From assembly GCF_910578895.1 (NCBI RefSeq), contig NZ_CAJTSC010000012.1, positions 28,190 to 63,923 on the forward strand: a stretch of DNA of 35,734 bases. Direction: 5' to 3'. This DNA is from an uncultured Bacteroides sp. Lineage in GTDB: Bacteria > Bacteroidota > Bacteroidia > Bacteroidales > Bacteroidaceae. The notes under the pieces were generated by a model. It saw nothing but the letters and a program-made list of their open reading frames with translations, ran no database searches and was not told where the DNA came from. This document shows positions 17,193-24,863 of this stretch, piece by piece. Made by a program: the position numbers and the translations under genes. How positions within the stretch are numbered: the stretch's first letter is position 1; every line of letters starts with the position of its first letter.

Positions 17193-17224
17193 TTGATTGC
17201 TCTCGATAAAATCATTTATCTTTG
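17193..17224 (+). promoter_or_regulatory. Bacteroides-type promoter of dnaB
   Basis: TTG at 17193-17195 and TATCTTTG at 17217-17224 are separated by 21 bases, the same geometry as the DUF4301 promoter. The -7 box ends 55 bases before the dnaB start. Confidence 0.7.
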
Positions 17225-17279
17225 CTTCCCCTTTTGAAACGCGAGACAATATTTATTTTTCAATTCTTAATTTAAAGAA

Positions 17280-18854
17280 GTGGCAGAACAAAGACGAACA
17301 ACACGCACTCCGAAGTCGAAAGCACCTCAGCCGGTTAATGACTACGGGCGTATCCAGCCGCAAGCGCCGGAGCTGGAAGAAGCTGTGCTTGGCGCATTGA
17401 TGATTGAGAAGGATGCTTATTCGTTGGTGAGCGAAATTCTCCGCCCGGAGTCTTTTTACGAGCATCGGCACCAACTGATATATGCCGCTATTACAGACCT
17501 TGCTGTCAACCAGAAACCGGTGGATATCCTTACCGTGAAAGAGCAGCTTGCCAAACGTGGAGATTTGGAAGAGGTGGGCGGTCCGTTCTACATTACCCAA
17601 CTTAGCAGCAAGGTGGCATCTTCTGCGCATATCGAATATCATGCCCGCATCATTGCCCAAAAGGCATTGGCGCGCGAGCTGATAACATTCACCAGTAACA
17701 TTCAGTCCAAAGCGTTTGACGAGACGCTCGATGTGGACGATTTGATGCAGGAGGCCGAAGGTAAACTCTTTGAGATTTCCCAGCAGAACATGAAGAAGGA
17801 CTATACGCAAATCAATCCGGTCATTGCCGAGGCGTACGACCTTATTCAAAAAGCCGCTGCCCGTACTGATGGTTTGAGTGGTTTGGAGAGTGGATTTACG
17901 AAGTTGGACAAGATGACTTCCGGATGGCAGAACTCCGACCTTATTATTATAGCCGCCCGTCCTGCCATGGGTAAGACGGCATTCGTGCTCTCTATGGCAA
18001 AGAACATCGCCGTGAACTTCCGTAACCCGGTCGCCTTGTTCTCTCTTGAAATGAGTAATGTACAGTTGGTGAACCGTCTGATTTCCAACGTGTGCGAAAT
18101 TCCGAGCGAGAAGATTAAGAGCGGACAGCTTGCCGACTACGAATGGCAACAGTTGGACTATAAGCTGCGCGACCTGCTGGATGCGCCGCTGTATGTGGAC
18201 GATACTCCTTCGCTTTCCGTATTCGAACTTCGTACCAAAGCCCGCCGTCTGGTGAGGGAGCACGGAGTAAGGGTGATAATCATCGACTACCTTCAGTTGA
18301 TGAATGCCAGCGGCATGTCGTTCGGTAGCCGTCAAGAAGAGGTGAGTACGATTTCACGTTCATTGAAGGGGTTGGCAAAGGAGTTGAATATTCCTATCAT
18401 CGCCTTGTCGCAGTTGAACCGTGGAGTGGAAAATCGTGAAGGAGAGGAGGGGAAGCGCCCGCAATTGAGTGACCTTCGTGAGTCCGGAGCCATCGAGCAG
18501 GATGCCGATATGGTATGCTTCATCCACCGTCCCGAATATTACAAGATTTATACTTCCGCCGATGGCAGCGACCTGCGCGGCATGGCGGAGATTATCATAG
18601 CCAAGCACCGTAACGGTGCTGTGGGCGATGTGCGGCTGCGTTTTATCGGGCAGTACACCCGTTTCCAGAATCCGGAAGACGATATGGTTATTCCACCACC
18701 CAGCGAGGGTGTCGGAGGAGCTACGTTCGGTTCGCGTATGAATGCCCCCATTGGCAGGCCTTCTACGCCACCACCACCGTCTGCCGCCGACTATATGCCG
18801 CAAACGGATAATCCGTTTGGTGGAGTGGGGACGGACGGACCGTTGCCGTTCTGA
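17280..18854 (+). CDS. dnaB: Replicative DNA helicase DnaB
   Basis: DnaB is the hexameric 5'-3' helicase that unwinds DNA at the replication fork and binds primase. The 524-residue protein has the N-terminal DnaB domain (about 26-130; APELEEAVLGALM), a linker, and the RecA-like C-terminal domain with Walker A ARPAMGKTA (226-234), LEMSNVQLVNRL (about 254-265), Walker B VIIIDYLQLM (about 320-329) and SQLNRGVENR, SDLRESGAIEQDAD (about 377-405). No intein interrupts it. The tail after about 460 is Gly/Pro-rich and probably disordered. The start is GTG at 17280, preceded by aaagaa; no in-frame ATG fits the family N-terminus better. It is divergent from ispE and ends at a strong terminator. Confidence 0.97.
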   Translation: MAEQRRTTRTPKSKAPQPVNDYGRIQPQAPELEEAVLGALMIEKDAYSLVSEILRPESFYEHRHQLIYAAITDLAVNQKPVDILTVKEQLAKRGDLEEVGGPFYITQLSSKVASSAHIEYHARIIAQKALARELITFTSNIQSKAFDETLDVDDLMQEAEGKLFEISQQNMKKDYTQINPVIAEAYDLIQKAAARTDGLSGLESGFTKLDKMTSGWQNSDLIIIAARPAMGKTAFVLSMAKNIAVNFRNPVALFSLEMSNVQLVNRLISNVCEIPSEKIKSGQLADYEWQQLDYKLRDLLDAPLYVDDTPSLSVFELRTKARRLVREHGVRVIIIDYLQLMNASGMSFGSRQEEVSTISRSLKGLAKELNIPIIALSQLNRGVENREGEEGKRPQLSDLRESGAIEQDADMVCFIHRPEYYKIYTSADGSDLRGMAEIIIAKHRNGAVGDVRLRFIGQYTRFQNPEDDMVIPPPSEGVGGATFGSRMNAPIGRPSTPPPPSAADYMPQTDNPFGGVGTDGPLPF

Positions 18855-18858
18855 TAAA

Positions 18859-18915
18859 AAAAACAATCAAGGATGTACTCGGATTTCGATAGCCGGTACA
18901 TCCTTGATTGTTTTT
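18859..18915. terminator. Bidirectional intrinsic terminator
   Basis: A perfect 19-bp stem, 18859-18877 (aaaaacaatcaaggatgta) with 18897-18915, encloses a 19-base loop. The stem starts with A5 and ends with T5, so both strands have a U-run. It lies 4 bases after the dnaB stop and serves the convergent genes dnaB and the DUF1460 gene. Confidence 0.9.
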
Positions 18916-18946
18916 AAGGCTTGATAATGCGTTTTCTTCCGCATTG

Positions 18947-19744
18947 TTACTGCCTGTTCTTTTTCATTCTCAATACCCTGATGCCCGTGAACTTCTTGTT
19001 GGCTTTCAGCATCTGCGTCAATGAGCCTTGTGTGATGACCACCATTTTTCCGGTAGAAGAAGCATGGAGTAGCTTCAGTATTCCTTTCTCATAATAGGCG
19101 ATTCCCATGTGAGCGACATCCAATCCCGCAATATTGGTGGTAATGGCTATGATGTCTCCGTTTTTTATCCAACCGAGCCCTTTATCAGGCAGTTTGTTTT
19201 TGGGTACATAATGGAATACCTGTCCGCATAATGATTTCTCTATCGCTTTCATCTTGTTGACATTTTCGGTAGAAGATGCCAGTTGCCTGTAAACTTTAGG
19301 ATGCGTGGACATGAAGTTGAGGGATAACCTTACCGTATCGGGCGCATTGGCAGCGGCTACGTCTTCCATAAAACCGTGTCCGACACCGTTGTTCACCCAA
19401 TCGGCAATGTAATGCAGGCGGGAAGTATAACCGTCAATCTTACCATCGCGATAGCGGATGTTCTGCAAGACTTGTGCAAAGTCGGTATTGTCTATCGTTC
19501 CGTCTTTGACGGGAGAGAGAGCCAAAGCAAGTACGTATTCCACAAAAGTAGTGCAATCTACTTTGTCGAAGTTTATAACGAGCTTCTCTTCATCGTTAGT
19601 TTCCAACGTATGCGCCACGTAGGGAGTCTTGAGGAAATTCAACCCGTATTTCAGCATGGCGTTGTCCGTTTCCTGTGCAGAAACGGACGATGCCAATGCC
19701 AGCATACAGAACAACATACGGACAATACATGATAAGGTTTTCAT
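18947..19744 (-). CDS. Secreted DUF1460 NlpC/P60-like amidase
   Basis: A 265-residue exported protein: residues 1-23 form a signal peptide ending ASSVSA, with no lipobox, so it is probably periplasmic. The family is DUF1460 (N-acetylmuramoyl-L-alanine amidase-like), related to NlpC/P60 cysteine peptidases that cut peptidoglycan or muropeptides. The likely nucleophile is Cys64 in DKVDCTTFVEYVLA and the likely base is His212 in LDVAHMGIAYY, followed by LLHASS (225-230). Length fits the family. It begins 27 bases after the OPT transporter gene on the same strand, so the two are probably co-transcribed, suggesting cleavage and uptake of cell-wall peptides. The exact bond cut is not known from sequence. 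Confidence 0.88.
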   Translation of the reverse strand: MKTLSCIVRMLFCMLALASSVSAQETDNAMLKYGLNFLKTPYVAHTLETNDEEKLVINFDKVDCTTFVEYVLALALSPVKDGTIDNTDFAQVLQNIRYRDGKIDGYTSRLHYIADWVNNGVGHGFMEDVAAANAPDTVRLSLNFMSTHPKVYRQLASSTENVNKMKAIEKSLCGQVFHYVPKNKLPDKGLGWIKNGDIIAITTNIAGLDVAHMGIAYYEKGILKLLHASSTGKMVVITQGSLTQMLKANKKFTGIRVLRMKKNRQ

Positions 19745-19771
19745 GACGGTTTGGTATTCTGCTTATGTAAC

Positions 19772-21772
19772 TTATTTCGTTTTCATCGACGCCTTGATAA
19801 GATAGCATATCAATAGAGCGTAAGCACCCAGTGCCAGCACTTCAGACCATGTATTGTTGAGCCATGCGTCATCCACTAAATTTATGCCGCCAAAGCGCAT
19901 TGCCGCACTTACTACGCCCATCAGCGCACCTCCGGCAATGAAACCGGATGCCAACAGCGTACCTTTTTCGCCACGTTCCGCATTAAGGGCTGCATCTTTG
20001 CTGCGGCTGGTTACGTACCAGTTTACAGCGCCGCCCACCACCAACGGAACGTTCAGTTCCAGCGGAATGAACATGCCCAGCGCAAAAGCCAATGCAGGTA
20101 TCTTGCAAACGTTCAGTACGATAGCCAGCACCGCGCCAATACTATAAAGCAGCCATGGCGCACCCACGCCGTTCATCAACGGCTCAATAACCGCCGCCAT
20201 TGCGTTGGCCTGCGGAGCTGCCAGTTGTCCGCTGGTAAATCCGTAAGTCTTGTTCAGGATAATCATCACACCGCCTACGGTAGCTGCCGAAACGATGGTT
20301 CCGAGGAATTTCCATGCTTCCTGTTTCACAGGCGTGCTTCCCAACCAGTAACCAATCTTCAGGTCGGTGATAAAGCCGCCTGCCATGGACAGTGCCGTGC
20401 AGACTACGCCACCCATGACCAATGCCGCTACCATTCCGCCGGGACCCTTCAAACCTACTGCCACCATGACCACAGATGCAAGAATCAGTGTCATCAGCGT
20501 CATGCCTGATACCGGATTTGTGCCTACAATGGCAATGGCATTGGCGGCTACAGTAGTAAAGAGGAACGATATGCCCGCAACAAGCAGAATGGCTACCGCT
20601 GTGTGCAGCAGATTACCCTGCATCACGTCAAAGTAGAAGAATAACGTTACCAACACCAGTGTGACGATGGAGCCGATGGCGATGATTTTCATGGAGAGGT
20701 CGTGCTGCGTCCGCTTTATGCCGGTCTCCGTATTCGACTTGCCGCCCATTTCCTGGGCTGCTAATCCCACGGCACTTTTGATGATGCCCCATGACTTGAT
20801 GATACCGATGATACCTGCCATTGCGATACCGCCGATACCGATACTCTTGGCATAGTATTTGAAAATCTCTTCCGGAGCCATGGCACCTACAGTGGCGGTT
20901 ATTTCTGGATTCCATTGGTTCAGTACGCTGTCTCCCCAGATGAGGGACATGCCGGGAATGATAATCCACCATACGGCGAGTGAACCGGCGCAGATGATGG
21001 AAGCGTATTTCAGTCCGACGATATATCCCAGACCCAGTACGGCGGCTCCGGTATTTACCTTGAACACCAATTTGGCTTTCTCCGCCAGCATTTCGCCAAA
21101 GCCGCATACGCGGGTGGTGAAATTCTCGTTCCACCAGCCGAATGTAGCTACGACAAAGTCGTAAAGACCGCCGATGATACCTGCCATGAGCAATGGTTTC
21201 GCCTGGCTGCCGCCTTTCTCGCCCGATACAAGCACTTGTGTTGTAGCCGTTGCTTCGGGAAAGGGATACTTGCCGTGCATGTCGCTTACGAAATATTTAC
21301 GGAACGGGATAAGGAAAAGAATACCCAGTACGCCACCCAGCAACGAACTAATGAATACCTGCGTAAACGTCACGGTAATCTCCTGCGGATAGCTCTCCTG
21401 TAGGATATATAGTGCGGGCAGGGTAAAGATGGCACCTGCCACAATGACTCCGGAACTGGCTCCGATGGATTGGATGATGACGTTTTCGCCCAATGCGTTT
21501 TTACGTTTGGCTGCACTTGATACGCCGACAGCGATAATGGCGATAGGGATGGCGGCTTCGAACACTTGTCCTACTTTCAGGCCCAAATAGGCGGCTGCCG
21601 CCGAAAACAGGATTGCCATTGCGATGCCCCACAGTACCGACCAAAAGTTTACTTCGGGATATTTCTTGTCCGGATCCATCAGGGGGTTGTAGATTTCTCC
21701 CGGTTTCAGCTCCCGGAACGCGTTTTCCGGCAAACCGGCAGGTTTCTTTTCTTCTTCTTCTTCTTGTTTCAT
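19772..21772 (-). CDS. OPT-family oligopeptide transporter
   Basis: A 666-residue inner-membrane protein of the oligopeptide transporter family, which imports peptides (or metal chelates) with protons. About 14-16 hydrophobic helices are visible. The segment SSAAKRKNALGENVIIQSIGASSG (quoted in parts: AAKRKNALGENV, then IIQSIGASSG, about 82-104) is characteristic of the bacterial OPT subgroup, as is KYPFPEATATTQVL (about 168-181). The cytoplasmic N-terminus starts with a Glu/Lys run. Length matches bacterial members (about 650-680). It is the first gene of a probable two-gene operon with the DUF1460 protein. The upstream 179 bases hold no gene and no clear promoter match. Confidence 0.93.
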   Translation of the reverse strand: MKQEEEEEKKPAGLPENAFRELKPGEIYNPLMDPDKKYPEVNFWSVLWGIAMAILFSAAAAYLGLKVGQVFEAAIPIAIIAVGVSSAAKRKNALGENVIIQSIGASSGVIVAGAIFTLPALYILQESYPQEITVTFTQVFISSLLGGVLGILFLIPFRKYFVSDMHGKYPFPEATATTQVLVSGEKGGSQAKPLLMAGIIGGLYDFVVATFGWWNENFTTRVCGFGEMLAEKAKLVFKVNTGAAVLGLGYIVGLKYASIICAGSLAVWWIIIPGMSLIWGDSVLNQWNPEITATVGAMAPEEIFKYYAKSIGIGGIAMAGIIGIIKSWGIIKSAVGLAAQEMGGKSNTETGIKRTQHDLSMKIIAIGSIVTLVLVTLFFYFDVMQGNLLHTAVAILLVAGISFLFTTVAANAIAIVGTNPVSGMTLMTLILASVVMVAVGLKGPGGMVAALVMGGVVCTALSMAGGFITDLKIGYWLGSTPVKQEAWKFLGTIVSAATVGGVMIILNKTYGFTSGQLAAPQANAMAAVIEPLMNGVGAPWLLYSIGAVLAIVLNVCKIPALAFALGMFIPLELNVPLVVGGAVNWYVTSRSKDAALNAERGEKGTLLASGFIAGGALMGVVSAAMRFGGINLVDDAWLNNTWSEVLALGAYALLICYLIKASMKTK

Positions 21773-21951
21773 AATAGCTGTTTATTGTTTTTAGTGTATG
21801 TTGAATTTTAGTTTAGATGGCATAAGTTTAATGTGTATTTACTATTACACTATGTAGGTTATAGGCTTCAAAGGAAGTAAAAAAAAAGAGAATGTCCAAA
21901 AACTATAGATTGTTATCGTCTCTATTGACAGGGATTTCTTGCTTCCTCCTC
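21773..21951. other. Intergenic region, nothing clear
   Basis: No gene, promoter match or hairpin was recognised. An A9 run near 21880-21888 would be a U-run for minus-strand transcripts leaving the HTH-repeat gene, but no stem precedes it. Confidence 0.4.
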
Positions 21952-23295
21952 TTATTCCCGTAGTTTACGGCGTTCCATAAGTTCGGGGAAATGCCATTTG
22001 ATGAATTGCCTCAGCGAACAGTCGTTCAGCCCGAAACGGCGGGCAATGGATTTCAAGGATTCCGCGGTCGTTTCATACAGGTGCATGGCTTCCTTGTATT
22101 TCTCCAAACTTTTAGGCGATATCATTTTGCCGTCTTCCGTTTTTTTCATTCCTAAACAAGCGTGCAGTTCCGGTTCATGCTCTTTCAGGTATTGTCTGAA
22201 GCATTCGGGGTGCAGCCCAAACTCGGTTGCGACCTTTGCCGCAGTGAGCCCGCTTTCTTTCAACCGGGCTATGGCGTCGGCGTATTTGGCTGCAGTGGCA
22301 GGGTTATATCTCCGTACAGATGACCGGTCCACAGGCTTGCCTTCTTCGTAAGAAATACCTTTTCGTCCGTAAACCAAGTCCTTGTGCCATGTTTGCAAGT
22401 ATTTGTAAAACCCCTTTGCTGATACTCCCGTCTGATTGGCTATTTTTCTGGCAGACAGTGGAGTAGTGCGGTATAGACACAGCGCCTCCGCATATTTTGC
22501 GGTTATTTCGGAAGTAGGGGCATGAAGTGTTCCACGCCCCGTTATTTTCCCTTTACATTGCTGTCTGACTGCCTGTTTGCGTATCACGATACGATTCTCG
22601 ACCAATTCCTTATGGTAGAATATCAAGTGTTGTTTCAATCCGGAGTAGGACACATTACAACGTTCGGCGGCATCCCGTAGCGTGACATAACGGTCGGCAC
22701 GCAACAGTTCCACTGCTTCGGCATACTGTTCCTTGCATTCCGGACGCGTACCACGTGGCAGGTTATCGTTCAGACCCAGCCGTTGCCGTTCCCGCTCCCG
22801 GAATTCCAACACTTCGGGATAGTGTGTATGTAGCTGTCTGGCGAGGTTCGTACCGGTCAGTCCGAACATACGGGCAATCTGCGATACGTTGCATTCAATG
22901 TACTCCATACTATCACATGCCGCGATAGCCTCCTTGTATTTGGCATGAGTTTCGGGACGTTGTCCGCGCCGTTGGTTCATCTTGATACTCCCGGCTTCCT
23001 TCTGGTTGCACCTGATACCATTGCGTTCCAGCATCAAATGGCGATGATAGGTACCGATGTATCGGGAAAAACCGCTGAGAGACACTCCGCACCGCCGGCA
23101 TATCTCAACATAGGAGAAGCCGGTGGTGGTGTATAACTCCAATGCGGAGCGGTATTTCACTTCCGTCTCCGGTTTGCATCCCCTTACCCGGTTACGTTTG
23201 TTTTCTTTTTCAACATACTCGCTTTTATCCATGCGTGAAAACTCAAAATCGTATGAACTATTGTCATTATTTATATCATTTCCCGCCATCTTCAC
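21952..23295 (-). CDS. Protein with six helix-turn-helix-like repeats
   Basis: No named family is recognised. The 447-residue soluble protein contains six copies of a module of about 48 residues at about 47-94, 119-174, 190-238, 267-313, 337-383 and 399-445. The module has the pattern K/Q-Y-x-x-A-hydrophobic-x-L, then (S/T)...A-x-x-x-G/N-V/L-x-x-x-x-hydrophobic, then Y/H-x-x-x-L, which fits a homeodomain-like or resolvase-like HTH (for example ICRRCGVSLSGFSRYI, VATEFGLHPECFRQYL, IARRFGLNDCSLRQFI). Linkers are basic. There is no catalytic domain, signal peptide or membrane segment. It lies 156 bases downstream of the fimbrial operon on the same strand, so it may be a modular DNA-binding regulator or nucleoid-like protein for that locus. 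The function is inferred only. Confidence 0.75.
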   Translation of the reverse strand: MKMAGNDINNDNSSYDFEFSRMDKSEYVEKENKRNRVRGCKPETEVKYRSALELYTTTGFSYVEICRRCGVSLSGFSRYIGTYHRHLMLERNGIRCNQKEAGSIKMNQRRGQRPETHAKYKEAIAACDSMEYIECNVSQIARMFGLTGTNLARQLHTHYPEVLEFRERERQRLGLNDNLPRGTRPECKEQYAEAVELLRADRYVTLRDAAERCNVSYSGLKQHLIFYHKELVENRIVIRKQAVRQQCKGKITGRGTLHAPTSEITAKYAEALCLYRTTPLSARKIANQTGVSAKGFYKYLQTWHKDLVYGRKGISYEEGKPVDRSSVRRYNPATAAKYADAIARLKESGLTAAKVATEFGLHPECFRQYLKEHEPELHACLGMKKTEDGKMISPKSLEKYKEAMHLYETTAESLKSIARRFGLNDCSLRQFIKWHFPELMERRKLRE

Positions 23296-23319
23296 GTTAA
23301 TTCTATGGTATGTTGAATA

Positions 23320-23342
23320 TTGACTTGAAGTATCAAAGTCAA
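23320..23342 (-). promoter_or_regulatory. Possible promoter and operator of the HTH-repeat gene
   Basis: On the minus strand TGACTTTG (23341-23334) is one mismatch from TAnnTTTG. It overlaps an inverted repeat, TTGACTT (23320-23326) and AAGTCAA (23336-23342) with a 9-base spacer, about 25-47 bases before the gene start. Confidence 0.35.
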
Positions 23343-23431
23343 GGATAGTAGCTTACATTCTTCACGATAACCGCTCAAGGCATATACCTGTATTTATAGT
23401 TGTGTCCTGAATGTAAGGCTTATATGGTATC

Positions 23432-23456
23432 AATAGCGGATGGATAATCCGCTATT
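23432..23456 (-). terminator. Hairpin at the end of the fimbrial operon
   Basis: aatagcggat and atccgctatt form a 10-bp stem with a 5-base loop overlapping the stop codon of the last fimbrillin-like gene. No U-run follows on the minus strand, so it is either a weak or factor-assisted terminator or a 3'-end stabiliser. Confidence 0.4.
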
Positions 23457-24843
23457 GGTAGAGTTCGCCGTTCTGATACAGATTTTTCACATTCTCAGAG
23501 CCGTATTGGAATATAGATCCCTTATCTTGCGAAAAAATAATATTATGTCCCATGCCGTCAATTACCACATCATTCGGAACATTTAGCCAATAACTTACAT
23601 CAAGCCCATATTCTGTCAGGTCTATATCCGAGAAAATGCGGATTACTTTGATTTCACCCCCATCCTCGTTCTTTTCAATGGTATAAAGCCCGTCGAGTTT
23701 GTCATCCGACGGCGAACGCAAATAATCACACAAACGCCTGAGGTCATCATAATTGTATATTCCCTTATGCTTGGGAGAATGTCCCGAATTACGTTCGGGC
23801 ATCTCATCCCAGCCAAGTATGGTGGTGGCAAATCCGAATACCTGGCCATCTTTTACATGGAGCGTAAGCCCCAAATGCTCTCCTCCATTGAGACCGTCAA
23901 AATCCAGGTCACTCAGATTGCCGTAATAGGGTCCGCAATCCTCCCGTTTCCCGTCTTCTCCCCAAGAGATCCCGGTAACAATGAACTCTCCGTAATCGGA
24001 AAACTTAAACGGAGGCAGATAGAAAGGGTAATAAGTGGATGTCTCATCCTCTACAGGCGACACAGCATTAAAACTTAATCCTCTGACGGAATTGGCATCA
24101 GCTGTCACTACAGGTACATCCAAATGGTTGTCTTTATTTACACCGGTTTTAAAATCAGCGTATCGGGGCATATCCGGGAAATAAATTACCACATCGCCCA
24201 GCCACACTTTGGTATTGTCGAGTTTGGTTCTTTGCACTCCCGTAATGGTGATTTTACTTACGAGGTGGCGGAATATAAGCTCGACATAACTGTTATTGGT
24301 GCGATAGGAGACAGGACCTTTGACCGAGCCTATAAATTTCTCGAGAGCATGATTATTTCGACTGTTTATACCTGTATTGGGAAGCTTATCATCATCCGTA
24401 GGCTTGAAGTCGACCCGGCCGCTCTCCATCTTGTTGCCTGACATGGAGACGCCGTCAGGAACCGTCCACGCATGAAAGTAATGATCGGCAGAGGTGTTGA
24501 ACCACTCCAGTTTACCATCCACCGCATCTTTTGCATCGAGGATGCCCGCCGTACCGCCTTTGCGTGTAACGTACACTCCATAGTGCAAAAAAGTATCATC
24601 GGCATTATCCGCAAAAGCATGAATATGAACCTCTCCATATTCATTTTCAGAACTTATAAGGTCGTACTCCGGTTCTTTTGTATCGGTGCGGGTGGCTGCT
24701 ATTTTCATCACCCCGCCACAAAACCGGATCTCGTTCACCTCCCTTGATTCATCAATTTGCGTATCATCGGCTCCGCAAGACGACAGTCCTGCAAAACAGA
24801 GTGCCGAAAGAGCCGCAGACAAAAGATATTTGTATAGATTCAT
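23452..24843 (-). CDS. Fimbrillin-family lipoprotein with rudimentary C-terminal solenoid cap
   Basis: A 463-residue surface lipoprotein: signal peptide with lipobox GLSSC (Cys23). Residues about 36-345 look like a fimbrillin (Mfa-like) two-domain fold, with a typical IAATRTDTK segment (Arg52) and a strand ending in TILGWDEMP (about 340). From 358, HKGIYNYDDLRRLCDYL is followed by IRIFSDIDL (about 401-409) and VIDGMGHNIIF (about 427-437), the order seen in the N-terminal cap of GLUG beta-helix adhesins; the chain ends about 26 residues later. It is the last gene of the eight-gene run, 20 bases after its neighbour. It is probably an accessory or tip subunit; the ligand is unknown. Confidence 0.8.
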   Translation of the reverse strand: MNLYKYLLSAALSALCFAGLSSCGADDTQIDESREVNEIRFCGGVMKIAATRTDTKEPEYDLISSENEYGEVHIHAFADNADDTFLHYGVYVTRKGGTAGILDAKDAVDGKLEWFNTSADHYFHAWTVPDGVSMSGNKMESGRVDFKPTDDDKLPNTGINSRNNHALEKFIGSVKGPVSYRTNNSYVELIFRHLVSKITITGVQRTKLDNTKVWLGDVVIYFPDMPRYADFKTGVNKDNHLDVPVVTADANSVRGLSFNAVSPVEDETSTYYPFYLPPFKFSDYGEFIVTGISWGEDGKREDCGPYYGNLSDLDFDGLNGGEHLGLTLHVKDGQVFGFATTILGWDEMPERNSGHSPKHKGIYNYDDLRRLCDYLRSPSDDKLDGLYTIEKNEDGGEIKVIRIFSDIDLTEYGLDVSYWLNVPNDVVIDGMGHNIIFSQDKGSIFQYGSENVKNLYQNGELYQ

Positions 24844-24863
24844 AAAACTTGCGTTTTTTAGTT

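Noticed and set aside
17185..17300. Different start for dnaB in another frame from 17197
   Set aside because: That frame does not continue into DnaB; the GTG at 17280 gives the expected family N-terminus.
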